From: JAVVXB01 sp036651815
Lineage (GTDB): Bacteria > Bacillota > Clostridia > Christensenellales > CAG-138
Direction: 5' to 3'
Length of the DNA stretch: 64,000 nt
Assembly: GCA_036651815.1 (NCBI GenBank)
Contig: JAVVXB010000016.1
Coordinates: forward strand, 4,211-68,210
Positions within the stretch are counted from its first letter, which is position 1. Each line of letters begins with the position of its first letter. Below, piece by piece: positions 54,538 through 62,308 of the stretch. The notes below the pieces were generated by a model. The model was not told where the DNA came from, searched no databases, and was given only the letters and a program-made list of their open reading frames with translations. The position numbers were made by a program, and so were the translations under genes.

Positions 54538-55746
54538 ATGAGCAATAGCAACACCACAATCAATACCGCAAGCACGACCTACCTACGCAAGGATTTCTAT
54601 GACCGTCAACTATTGGAGATCGCAAAGACCAAGCTTGTCCACGCGGAATTTGGCCAGAAACGCTCCATCCCAAAAAACGCCGGCCGACGTGTGGAATTCC
54701 GGCGCTATGAACTCTTTTCGCCCGACGCCAGCAACTTGGAGTTAGAGGAAGGCATCACCCCCGCAGGCCAGAGCCTGACCCAGTCCCATGTTGAGGCCGA
54801 GGTTAAACAATATGGTGCATATGTGGAGGTAACCGATCTGCTTGATTTGACAGGCTATGATCCGGTTTTAGGAGATTCGACTGAGCTGTTGGGCGAACAA
54901 CTCGGTACGGTTGTGGAATGGGTAACACGCGATGCCCTGAACGCGGGCACCAACGTGCAGTACGCAGGCGGCAAGACCAGCCGATTGGCGCTGACCGCAG
55001 CCGACAGACTGACGGTCACCGAAATTCGCAAGGCCGTCCGCACACTGAAAAAAGCTAAGGCGCGTATGTTTAGCACCGCCACTGACGGTCAGGCCAGAAA
55101 GCCGCACTTTATTTGCATCTGTTCGCCTGACGCAACCTTTGATTTGCAGAGCGATCAGCTTTGGCAGGATGTGAGCAAATATTCCGATGCGGAAAGCATC
55201 TATTCCGGTGAGATTGGCCGCTTGTTTGGTGTGGTTTTTGTCGAGTCCACCGAAGCGAAGCTATTCGGCCAAAGCGTATACACCAGCGTCAGCGCGCACA
55301 CTGCAGGCAGTGCAGTCGTGACCGTAGAGCTGATTTCCGATGCAGTCGAGCGCTATCTGACCAACGGCGCTAAGCTGAAAATCGGCAACGCAGAATATAC
55401 GGCCGTGCTCTGCGACAAGGCCGCAAAAACCATCACCTTGTCCAAGGCCGTAGCCACACAGATACCAGCAGGCACCAAGGTATTCAGCGAGGATGCGGGC
55501 ATGCTGGATGGTGAACAGAAAGGCATGGAGGTCCACAGCACGCTGGTATTCGGTGCGGATGCTTACGGCATCATCGACGTCGAGGGCAGCGGCTGCGTGC
55601 AGACAATTGTTAAGCCCGTCGGCAGCGGCGGCGCTACCGACCCGCTCGACCAGCGCGCAACTGTTGGCGCCAAGGTCACGGCTTATGCGGCCAAGATTCT
55701 CAACAACCTCTGGTTGATCCGGATCGAACATTCCGTCAGTCTATAA
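54538..55746 (+). CDS. Major capsid protein, N4-gp56 family
   Basis: 402 residues. The start TTYLRKDFYDRQLLEIA, RSIPKNAGRRVEFRRYE, LEEGITPAGQSLTQSHVEAE and VKQYGAYVEVTDLLDLTG follow the N4-gp56 capsid family (HK97 fold). An inserted beta domain (about 255-330) contains KLKIGNAEYTAVLCDKA. The C-terminus (AYAAKILNNLWLIRIEHSVS) is the usual family end. It builds the icosahedral shell. AAAGGAG lies upstream of the ATG. Confidence 0.9.
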   Translation: MSNSNTTINTASTTYLRKDFYDRQLLEIAKTKLVHAEFGQKRSIPKNAGRRVEFRRYELFSPDASNLELEEGITPAGQSLTQSHVEAEVKQYGAYVEVTDLLDLTGYDPVLGDSTELLGEQLGTVVEWVTRDALNAGTNVQYAGGKTSRLALTAADRLTVTEIRKAVRTLKKAKARMFSTATDGQARKPHFICICSPDATFDLQSDQLWQDVSKYSDAESIYSGEIGRLFGVVFVESTEAKLFGQSVYTSVSAHTAGSAVVTVELISDAVERYLTNGAKLKIGNAEYTAVLCDKAAKTITLSKAVATQIPAGTKVFSEDAGMLDGEQKGMEVHSTLVFGADAYGIIDVEGSGCVQTIVKPVGSGGATDPLDQRATVGAKVTAYAAKILNNLWLIRIEHSVSL

Positions 55747-55816
55747 CAACAATTTGCATCATTTACGGGGAAGCAATTAAACTTCCCCGCACCACTTAAG
55801 AATACAGGAGGAAACC

Positions 55817-56095
55817 ATGCAATACATCAGCGAACAGGAAATCGACAAAATTACATCCGAAACCTGCAGACAGTTGTCCGCAGAAAAAAAGGTCACCATC
55901 ACCATTACACCGGAAAGCGGAGAGGAATACTGGGAAGGTGGCATCAACGGACACTTCTTCCGCATCAAAACCAGCACACCTGTGCAAGTACCAGAAAGTC
56001 TTTCTCGTCAGATCGCCCTGTCCAATTGCGTCAAGCGCGAGGGTGAAATCACCGTACGCGCCTACCGCAAGGACGGTGGTAAAAAGGTATCGTAA
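55817..56095 (+). CDS. Small protein of the phage-like cluster, unknown
   Basis: 92 residues with N-terminal helix (ISEQEIDKITSETCRQL) and beta-rich middle (VTITITPESGEEYWEGGING). CAGGAGG precedes the ATG. Its place after the capsid gene fits a head-decoration or completion protein, but no motif supports this. A 70-base gap separates it from the capsid gene. Confidence 0.65.
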   Translation: MQYISEQEIDKITSETCRQLSAEKKVTITITPESGEEYWEGGINGHFFRIKTSTPVQVPESLSRQIALSNCVKREGEITVRAYRKDGGKKVS

Positions 56096-56109
56096 GGAAG
56101 TGAACAAAC

Positions 56110-56655
56110 GTGACATTAAAAGAACTGTTGACAGGATCATTGCAGCAACTGGATCGCAATACCGACGCGCAAACAATCGAACTATGGCGCGACAAACTCA
56201 CACAGTATTTGAACGACGCGATGATCGATCTAGCCGGAGTGTTGCAGCTTCGGAGAGCCGATCCAGTTATGATTGCGACGGGCCAGATCGATACTGCCGC
56301 GCTGCCGCGGACATGCATCAAAGTTGTTGCACTCAAACGCGGCTGCACGCGTCTACCGTTCTATTACGGTGCAGGCACAGGATTGCTACACGTGCCCGCC
56401 GTCAAGGACGGTCCGGCGGAATTGATCTATCGATATCTGCCGCCAGAGCTTGCTGCCGATACGGATATTCCGGAGTTGCCAGGATGGTGCCACAGCGCGC
56501 TGATGGCGTATGCGGTTGGCAGAGAACGTGCCGCAGGCGACGCAATGAGCGTAGATGCCGCGCGTGCATGCTTTGAAATCTATTACTCGGCAAAACGCAA
56601 CCTGCACGCACACTGCGGAGAACTGGATGCGTTTATGATACAAAACCGTTATTAG
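56110..56655 (+). CDS. Putative head-tail adaptor
   Basis: 181 residues from a GTG at 56110, with GGAAG upstream. Helical N-terminus (KELLTGSLQQLDRNTDAQTI), then AMIDLAGVLQLRRAD, and a helical C-terminal half (ALMAYAVGRERAAGDAMSVD). This all-helical organisation with a central beta hairpin (LPRTCIKVVALKRG ... LIYRYLPPEL) resembles adaptor proteins such as T7 gp11 or P22 gp4, which extend the portal. Assignment from architecture and position. Confidence 0.55.
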   Translation: MTLKELLTGSLQQLDRNTDAQTIELWRDKLTQYLNDAMIDLAGVLQLRRADPVMIATGQIDTAALPRTCIKVVALKRGCTRLPFYYGAGTGLLHVPAVKDGPAELIYRYLPPELAADTDIPELPGWCHSALMAYAVGRERAAGDAMSVDAARACFEIYYSAKRNLHAHCGELDAFMIQNRY

Positions 56656-56668
56656 GAGGAACTGCCAC

Positions 56669-58105
56669 ATGGCATTGACGCAATACCGTATCCCGCTATT
56701 TTTCGGAATACATCAGGGAATGTGTGAAAACGCGCTCGACTCCGGCGACAGTCCGGATGCATGCAATATGGACACCTTCGGATGTAATCTTGCTGTGGCA
56801 CGAGGATATGTTCGCCACAGCGAGCTTCCGCTTGAAAGCCCCGCAAACATCCACCGATTGTTCGTATGGAATCGTCCGAGCGGTACGATTTTTCTTGCCG
56901 CAGTTGGCAGCAAGCTGCTAGCACTACATGCAGGGGCGGCCGCGTGGCGGAGCATCTATGTATATCCTGGCATTGTCTCCAACACCGTCATGTTTGACTT
57001 TCAAGTGCTCAAAATTCAAAGCACCGAGTACCTGTTGATTGCAAATGGACGCGACCAACTGCTCAAATGGGATGGTATCGCCGATATGGCTGTATTGTTT
57101 GGCAGCAGCCAAGGGTTATCAAATCTGCCAGTCAATTATGTGGAGCTCTACTTCAACCGTCTTTTTGCCGCAGGAGACCCCGCTCATCCCTGCCGTCTCT
57201 ACTGGAGCCGCGCGCCGGGCGATACGCGTACCATTGAGGATTGGTCCGCTGCGCAAGAGGGGGAAAACGTCAGCGGCGGGCATGTGGAGATTGGCACGGA
57301 TTCCGATCCCATCACGGGAATCTTTGCGCTGTCAAACCAGCTATTGATCTTCAAGCGTGACTCCCTTTATCGGTTGCTGGGCGACCGCCCTGGAAATTAC
57401 CGCATTTGTCCGATCAACGCCGCCATGCGTCAACCCGTACACACTTCAATCATCCGCTATGGTGATGTGCTCTACTTTTTAACCGATGGTGGCATGTATT
57501 ACTACGACGGACAAAACGTGCGTCGCCAGCCCGATGCGGATAAAGTCCAAACACTGCTTGAAAAAGCCGACCTTTCAGCCTGTCGCGCCGCGGCCTGCCG
57601 CGATGTACTCTATTTTGCCCTACGGGAACAGCATGGTGCACAGACAAACGATGCAGTGCTGACCTATGACCTTGCCCGTGGTACGTATATGGTGCGCCGC
57701 GGATTTATCCCCCGGGATCTGTTTAGCAGCGGCGGCATTCTCTACCTGCTTGACGAAAATGGATATCTTTGTCGCTTTAACGAGGGCGACAGTTATGCGG
57801 GCGAACCGATCCAAGCCTATTGGAACACGCCCATGACCGATCTCTCCCAAAAAATTAGCGGTAAACATCTACAGGAGCTCTATTTGCGGGGCACAGGTGG
57901 CATCCTTGCGGTTGAAGCAAGGTCAGGCGACGGCGCAACTTACTATGAGCGTATCCTGCCCGGCAAGAACAACGAAGTGCTGGAAATTCCACTTTCTGGT
58001 GATGGCCGCGCCTTTTCACTACGATTTTCAAACGTCAACGGCTCCCGTTTAACCGTGGAAGGCGGCGTAGAATTGCTTATTGATCTACAGCGCCGTGTTC
58101 TGTAA
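56669..58105 (+). CDS. Putative short-tail nozzle/DNA stabilisation protein
   Basis: 478 residues, nearly all beta, with recurring blades (IFLAAVGSKLLAL, QLLIFKRDSLYRLLGDRPG, DVLYFLTDGGMYYYDGQNV, DVLYFALREQ, GGILYLLDENGYLCRF) that suggest a beta-propeller. This organisation fits the nozzle proteins of podoviruses (T7 gp12, P22 gp10), which cap the portal and retain DNA. GGAGG precedes the ATG. The nozzle role is inferred from position after an adaptor-like gene. Confidence 0.62.
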   Translation: MALTQYRIPLFFGIHQGMCENALDSGDSPDACNMDTFGCNLAVARGYVRHSELPLESPANIHRLFVWNRPSGTIFLAAVGSKLLALHAGAAAWRSIYVYPGIVSNTVMFDFQVLKIQSTEYLLIANGRDQLLKWDGIADMAVLFGSSQGLSNLPVNYVELYFNRLFAAGDPAHPCRLYWSRAPGDTRTIEDWSAAQEGENVSGGHVEIGTDSDPITGIFALSNQLLIFKRDSLYRLLGDRPGNYRICPINAAMRQPVHTSIIRYGDVLYFLTDGGMYYYDGQNVRRQPDADKVQTLLEKADLSACRAAACRDVLYFALREQHGAQTNDAVLTYDLARGTYMVRRGFIPRDLFSSGGILYLLDENGYLCRFNEGDSYAGEPIQAYWNTPMTDLSQKISGKHLQELYLRGTGGILAVEARSGDGATYYERILPGKNNEVLEIPLSGDGRAFSLRFSNVNGSRLTVEGGVELLIDLQRRVL

Positions 58106-58124
58106 GAAAGGAGAATCTTGATCT

Positions 58125-58337
58125 ATGGCCTATTTACCCACCGGCTTACAAGCATTGTTCCCGATATACCTAAGCCGCATGAACGGGAACGACACCAAGC
58201 GCGACGACTATGACATTGCCGTTGCACAGAATGAAGCCAACCTCAATCAAAATCTCGAGACACTTTATCTCAAGCTGATTGAAATTGAAACCAATTTGGC
58301 AAAGCCAAACGCGGCTACAACGGAGGTAACAAAATAA
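58125..58337 (+). CDS. Small helical protein of the phage-like cluster, unknown
   Basis: 70 residues. ALFPIYLSRMNGNDTKRD is followed by a continuous helix with coiled-coil character (NEANLNQNLETLYLKLIEIE). AAAGGAG precedes the ATG, and the next gene starts one base after the stop. Not recognised. Confidence 0.6.
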   Translation: MAYLPTGLQALFPIYLSRMNGNDTKRDDYDIAVAQNEANLNQNLETLYLKLIEIETNLAKPNAATTEVTK

Positions 58338-58338
58338 T

Positions 58339-59172
58339 ATGGCGACCAGAACATCAATTCGAATGCCCAACAATCCAGCACTCAAAACCAAACCGGTCAA
58401 TACGGGGTTCAATGTACTCAAAGATATGGTCACCGGCAGACAGAACAGCAATCAAAGTGGAAACGAACCAGCCCCACCCGCCGTTGACCATGCGGCGCTG
58501 CTACAAGGTTTGACCAAGCAGATGTATCAAACCACATTCCGTCCGGAACCAATCCAGTTTGATCCATTGTCTGAAGATGAGCTGAAAAGCCAGATTTCCG
58601 GCTGGTTGCGTCCCAGTTATGATCAAGCGATTTTGGATCGTCAGAAGCATACTGTACTCACCCGCGCCGAGCTGGATGCGGATGCCATCTCCCGTGGTAT
58701 GGGCGCAAGCACCTATGTAACCGATGTCAAAAACCGTCAGCTACGTTCAGAAGCGCAAGACATTGCCCTGCTTGAAACGAATTACGGCTCGGTACTGGCA
58801 AAAAACTTGCAGGAACGCCTATCCGCGCAGCAAGATCGCAAAATGGAAGTGGATCAGTTCAATCGGGAACAGGAGGCGGCAGCCTACCGGTTGGCCTATG
58901 ACGCCGCTAAGGTGTTGTTTAGCGGCTACCTTTCAAGCGGCGCCAGCAAACGCGGCGGCGGCTCCGGCAGGAAAAGCGGCAGTTCTTCATCTGGCGGTGT
59001 CACAAGCGCAGCCAATTGTGATGCATTTCTCTCATCGCTCTCCGGGACAGAACGCGCAGCCATCTATGCCGGCACCTCGTCCCAGGCAACAGCATATCGC
59101 AGCGAAATTCTAGCATCGGTAGGCTCGGGCGGCTTTTATCAGCTGCAGCATAAATACCCATCATTTCCATAA
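58339..59172 (+). CDS. Last protein of the phage-like cluster, possible internal or ejection protein
   Basis: 277 residues. Disordered start (about 1-50), long helices (about 60-200, e.g. KNLQERLSAQQDRKMEVDQF), a Gly/Ser-rich linker (GGGSGRKSGSSSSGG, about 212-226) and a C-terminal 50-residue domain (DAFLSSLSGTERAAIYAGTS). No known motif. Helical proteins at this position in short-tailed phages are often packed inside the head and ejected with DNA; that is only an inference. GGAGG precedes the ATG. Confidence 0.6.
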   Translation: MATRTSIRMPNNPALKTKPVNTGFNVLKDMVTGRQNSNQSGNEPAPPAVDHAALLQGLTKQMYQTTFRPEPIQFDPLSEDELKSQISGWLRPSYDQAILDRQKHTVLTRAELDADAISRGMGASTYVTDVKNRQLRSEAQDIALLETNYGSVLAKNLQERLSAQQDRKMEVDQFNREQEAAAYRLAYDAAKVLFSGYLSSGASKRGGGSGRKSGSSSSGGVTSAANCDAFLSSLSGTERAAIYAGTSSQATAYRSEILASVGSGGFYQLQHKYPSFP

Positions 59173-59219
59173 ACTATGCGGTTAGCCGATCATGATACGA
59201 TGTTTTTTCGACAAGCCCA

Positions 59220-59250
59220 AAGCCCGGCGCAATTGCACCGGGCTTTTATT
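59220..59250 (+). terminator. Terminator of the phage-like cluster
   Basis: AAGCCCGG (59220-59227) pairs with CCGGGCTT (59238-59245), followed by TTATTT. It closes the single long transcription unit that starts at terS. Confidence 0.85.
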
Positions 59251-59261
59251 TCTGTTATACT
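59233..59261 (+). promoter_or_regulatory. Promoter of the lipid kinase gene, overlapping a terminator
   Basis: TTGCAC (59233-59238), a 17-base spacer, then TATACT (59256-59261) preceded by TGT (extended -10). The -35 box lies in the loop and 3' arm of the preceding terminator hairpin. Confidence 0.6.
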
Positions 59262-59306
59262 ATACGCGAATAATTGATAAGCATCATGGCTGCGGAGGCA
59301 TTTTCA

Positions 59307-60185
59307 ATGGCAGACGTATATATCATCTGGAATCCCATTGCTGGCAATGGTGCGGCAGTTAACACCTATGCCACCGTGTCTGGCGCATTGGATGCGCGAG
59401 GTATCCCGTTTATCGTAGGAAAGAGCGCCTATCCAGGTCACGCAATCGTGCTTGCCAAGCAGGCAATTGCCGAAAACTGCAAGAAGATCATTGTCCTTGG
59501 CGGAGATGGCACCGTCCGGGAAGTTGCCACCGCACTATATGGCACCGATGTTCCAATGGGCATAGTCCCCTGCGGCACAGGCAACGATATGTCCCGTCCA
59601 CTCGGCATTCCTACAGACCCACTGAAAGCCCTAGAGATCGCGCTCAACGGAACGCCGCATCACATGGATGCAGCAATGGTCAATGACGAGTTGTTTTTTA
59701 ATGTAGCCGGCTTTGGATTTGACGTCGATGTACTGGATTATACGGAAATCTATAAGAAGAAAACGAAAAATGGTTCACTTGCTTATCTGCGCGGTCTCCT
59801 GCGCGCCATGACCGACCTGAAAAATCGCGAAACAACCATCACCTGGCCTGGTGGCACACTCCAAAAAAGCACCCTGCTGATTGCCGCAGGCAACGGCACG
59901 CACTTTGGCGGAGGCATGATGGTCACACCCAAAGCCGACCCGTTTGACGGACTGTTGGACATCTGCGTGATCCATGACGTAACTAAGCTGGCATTGCTGA
60001 TCGTGTTGCCGCGCTTCATTAAAGGCAAGCATCTTGGTACCAAATATGTAACGTACTTCCGTACCACGGAACTTACCGCCGTATGCGATCCCGTTTCCCG
60101 CATTGATGTAGACGGTGAAGTGATGCCAGGTACCCCTGTGACATTCAAAATTCTTCCGGCATCGCTATGGATCATCCGTGAATAA
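59307..60185 (+). CDS. Diacylglycerol/lipid kinase family protein (YegS/BmrU type)
   Basis: 292 residues from ATG 59307, with GCGGAGG upstream. DAGK catalytic fold: WNPIAGNGAAVNTY (phosphate loop, residues 8-21), VLGGDGTVREVATAL, CGTGNDMSRPLGIP, FNVAGFGFDVDVL and CVIHDV. It phosphorylates a lipid such as diacylglycerol at the membrane, with ATP. The C-terminal DVDGEVMPGTPVTFKI closes the beta-sandwich domain. Its own promoter is inside the preceding terminator. Confidence 0.92.
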   Translation: MADVYIIWNPIAGNGAAVNTYATVSGALDARGIPFIVGKSAYPGHAIVLAKQAIAENCKKIIVLGGDGTVREVATALYGTDVPMGIVPCGTGNDMSRPLGIPTDPLKALEIALNGTPHHMDAAMVNDELFFNVAGFGFDVDVLDYTEIYKKKTKNGSLAYLRGLLRAMTDLKNRETTITWPGGTLQKSTLLIAAGNGTHFGGGMMVTPKADPFDGLLDICVIHDVTKLALLIVLPRFIKGKHLGTKYVTYFRTTELTAVCDPVSRIDVDGEVMPGTPVTFKILPASLWIIRE

Positions 60186-60232
60186 CCTCCTCCTTTTTCA
60201 CTACGAGAAATTGCATGACACAAAATGTTTGC

Positions 60233-60261
60233 TTTACACGGGTGTGTACGGCTGTTAGACT
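60233..60261 (+). promoter_or_regulatory. Predicted sigma-A promoter
   Basis: TTTACA (60233-60238), a 17-base spacer, then TAGACT (60256-60261), 21 bases before the ATG at 60283. Confidence 0.5.
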
Positions 60262-60282
60262 GTTACTCTGCTGGGAGACGAA

Positions 60283-61428
60283 ATGATTATGGCTACGCAA
60301 CAAGGGGCAAGGCGTCCTTATCCATCCAACAACCGAAGACGTAAAAAGAAAAAAAAGTCCAGGACATTGTTGTTTTCCATGGGCATTCTTGCTGTGCTTG
60401 GCGCGGCGGTGCTCATCTACCAATTGATTTTTTCCAAGCAGGAATCTACGGTTTCCATGAATCCAACGCCCATCTCGACCTCGTCCACCTACCTGAACAC
60501 CGGCGACGGCATTCTGTATCAAACAGATGGTCAGATTCATTTTTATCATTTGACTGACAGTAAGCAGAATTACACCTACGGCATGGGTGCTTCGGACATT
60601 CGTATGTCCGGCAGCAAAAGCTTGACCGTGGTATTTAACGCCGCTTCCTTACAGGTTGTTGGGCAGAAGGCGCCACTGGCCTTTACCGGTGAGGTAAAAG
60701 AAGTGGAATGCGGTACAAACCATCTTGCCGTGCTGCGTACGGGAGAAGACGGCATCGATTCCGTGCTGATTCTCAGCCCTGATGGACAGCAGATTGGAGA
60801 ACCACTGATCTTCTTGGATCAATACATCGTTGATTTTGGTTTTTACAAGATTAGCAGCGAAATGCTCTGGGTGGAAACACTGAATGTAAACGCCAATACC
60901 CCGACAACCACCATCTCTACCTATGATCTTGCAAAGCAGTCCGTTACCGGAGTGATGCATATTCAGAATCAACTTGTGGATGAATTGTTTATCACGCCCA
61001 ACAGCGTCTTTGTTGCTGCAACAAACCAGATCATTCGCTATACACACGACGGCAACAAGGAAGTCTATCGCAATACCATCTATGGATATCACCCGGTGGA
61101 TTTTTCCGCAGCCTCCGGTTCTCCAACGTTTCTTCTCACGCCTCGAGGTGGCGATTTTCATACCGTAAAAATTCTGACGTTGGCCGAGGACAGCGCTGCC
61201 AACCCCGTGGAAACCTACTTGCAACTTCCAACCGAGGGCGTGGATGCATTCATTATGGGCAGCCGTCTTGTGGTTGTTTCACGCGAGAAGGTATTCACCT
61301 ATTCTCTGAAGGGAAAGCTGCAATCAACGGCCGCATTTGAGCAGGCCATTGACGCTGCCGTTAAACTCACAGATTCCACGCTCATGCTTTCAAGCAATGG
61401 AACATACTATTTGGCAAACGTGAAATAA
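60283..61428 (+). CDS. Membrane-anchored beta-propeller-like protein, DUF5711 type
   Basis: 381 residues. A very basic N-terminus (NNRRRKKKKKSR, about 17-28) precedes one membrane helix (about 29-48); the rest, about 330 residues, is beta-rich and faces outward, with recurring repeats (GILYQTDGQIHFYHL, NHLAVLRTGEDG, NQIIRYTHDGNKEVYR, SRLVVVSREKVFTY) that suggest a propeller. Such proteins are found beside cvpA-like genes in Clostridia. Function unknown. Starts at 60283 or at 60289; GGGAG supports the first. Confidence 0.7.
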   Translation: MIMATQQGARRPYPSNNRRRKKKKKSRTLLFSMGILAVLGAAVLIYQLIFSKQESTVSMNPTPISTSSTYLNTGDGILYQTDGQIHFYHLTDSKQNYTYGMGASDIRMSGSKSLTVVFNAASLQVVGQKAPLAFTGEVKEVECGTNHLAVLRTGEDGIDSVLILSPDGQQIGEPLIFLDQYIVDFGFYKISSEMLWVETLNVNANTPTTTISTYDLAKQSVTGVMHIQNQLVDELFITPNSVFVAATNQIIRYTHDGNKEVYRNTIYGYHPVDFSAASGSPTFLLTPRGGDFHTVKILTLAEDSAANPVETYLQLPTEGVDAFIMGSRLVVVSREKVFTYSLKGKLQSTAAFEQAIDAAVKLTDSTLMLSSNGTYYLANVK

Positions 61429-61482
61429 CGCAGCGAGCGTTTAAACGCTCAGCATCATTGTGAAAGGACGGATTGGATTAGG

Positions 61483-62190
61483 ATGAATTTCATCGACATC
61501 GGCATTCTGTTGATTCTAGCAATCACAATCCTGGGAGGATATTACCGTGGATTTATCAGCACCGCCCTGAATATTGGTGCTACGCTGGTTTCTTTTTTGA
61601 TTGCCCGGCTGTCCATTCCGTTACTGGCTAATGCGATTCAAGGTCGGGATAAGCTCTTCAATATGATGCTGTACTACACGGAAGGCTCTGAATATGTGGC
61701 AATCACCGACGTGGAGCTGACGAGAACGCCCATCTCCAGCCTTTCTTACGATACGTTACGCACCGTCATCCAGAACGCCGGCATGCCCCGGCCCATGGAC
61801 TCCGCCATCACGCGCAACATCGCAACGGAGGCGTTTTCAGCGGATGGAATCACAACGCTTGGCGATTATTTCAACCAAACCATCGTCTGCGTGGTCATCA
61901 ACATCATCTCGCTGCTTCTTGTGTTTCTGGTGCTGCGCATTGTCTGCGGGTTTCTGATTCGCGGCGCGGATTTTGGATGCGGCGGATTCCCCGTGCTCCA
62001 GCGTGCAGACGGCCCCATCGGGGCGGGTCTGGGCCTGATCAACGGTGTCCTGCTGCTATTTATCGTCTTTTTGGTCATGCCAATTTTGCTAACCGTGCTA
62101 CCCAAGTTCTATGATTTCCTTGGCGAATCGTTCTTTGGCGAGTTTTTCTATAAGGCAAACCCGTTCTTATTACTGATCCCCGCAACATAA
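61483..62190 (+). CDS. CvpA-like membrane protein
   Basis: 235 residues. Two N-terminal helices start with NFIDIGILLILAITILGGYY RGF (CvpA hallmark D-x-x-I...G...G), an extracytoplasmic insert of about 80 residues, and two C-terminal helices including DGPIGAGLGLINGVLLL, which matches the CvpA tail (D...G...G...G). CvpA proteins are linked to envelope integrity and colicin V export. It follows the propeller-like gene after 54 bases and is probably co-transcribed. Confidence 0.8.
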   Translation: MNFIDIGILLILAITILGGYYRGFISTALNIGATLVSFLIARLSIPLLANAIQGRDKLFNMMLYYTEGSEYVAITDVELTRTPISSLSYDTLRTVIQNAGMPRPMDSAITRNIATEAFSADGITTLGDYFNQTIVCVVINIISLLLVFLVLRIVCGFLIRGADFGCGGFPVLQRADGPIGAGLGLINGVLLLFIVFLVMPILLTVLPKFYDFLGESFFGEFFYKANPFLLLIPAT

Positions 62191-62215
62191 ATAAAAAATT
62201 GCTCAACCCATTTTT

Positions 62216-62243
62216 CGGCAGAACCATTCCGCTGCCGTTTTTT
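62216..62243 (+). terminator. Terminator of the cvpA-like gene
   Basis: CGGCAG (62216-62221) and CTGCCG (62232-62237), followed by six T. Confidence 0.8.
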
Positions 62244-62270
62244 GGTTTGCATATAACCATTCGAAATCAC

Positions 62271-62308
62271 TTGTCGAATTTTTTAAAAACCCGTATACTG
62301 TGAACATG
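62271..62308 (+). promoter_or_regulatory. Promoter abutting a start codon (leaderless candidate)
   Basis: TTGTCG (62271-62276), a 17-base spacer, TATACT (62294-62299), then only GTGAAC before the ATG at 62306. Predicted transcription start coincides with that ATG. No Shine-Dalgarno sequence is present. Confidence 0.7.

Noticed and set aside
50289..59306. Attachment-site repeats flanking the phage-like block
   Set aside because: No direct repeat of useful length was spotted by eye between the two flanks; a computed self-alignment would be needed.
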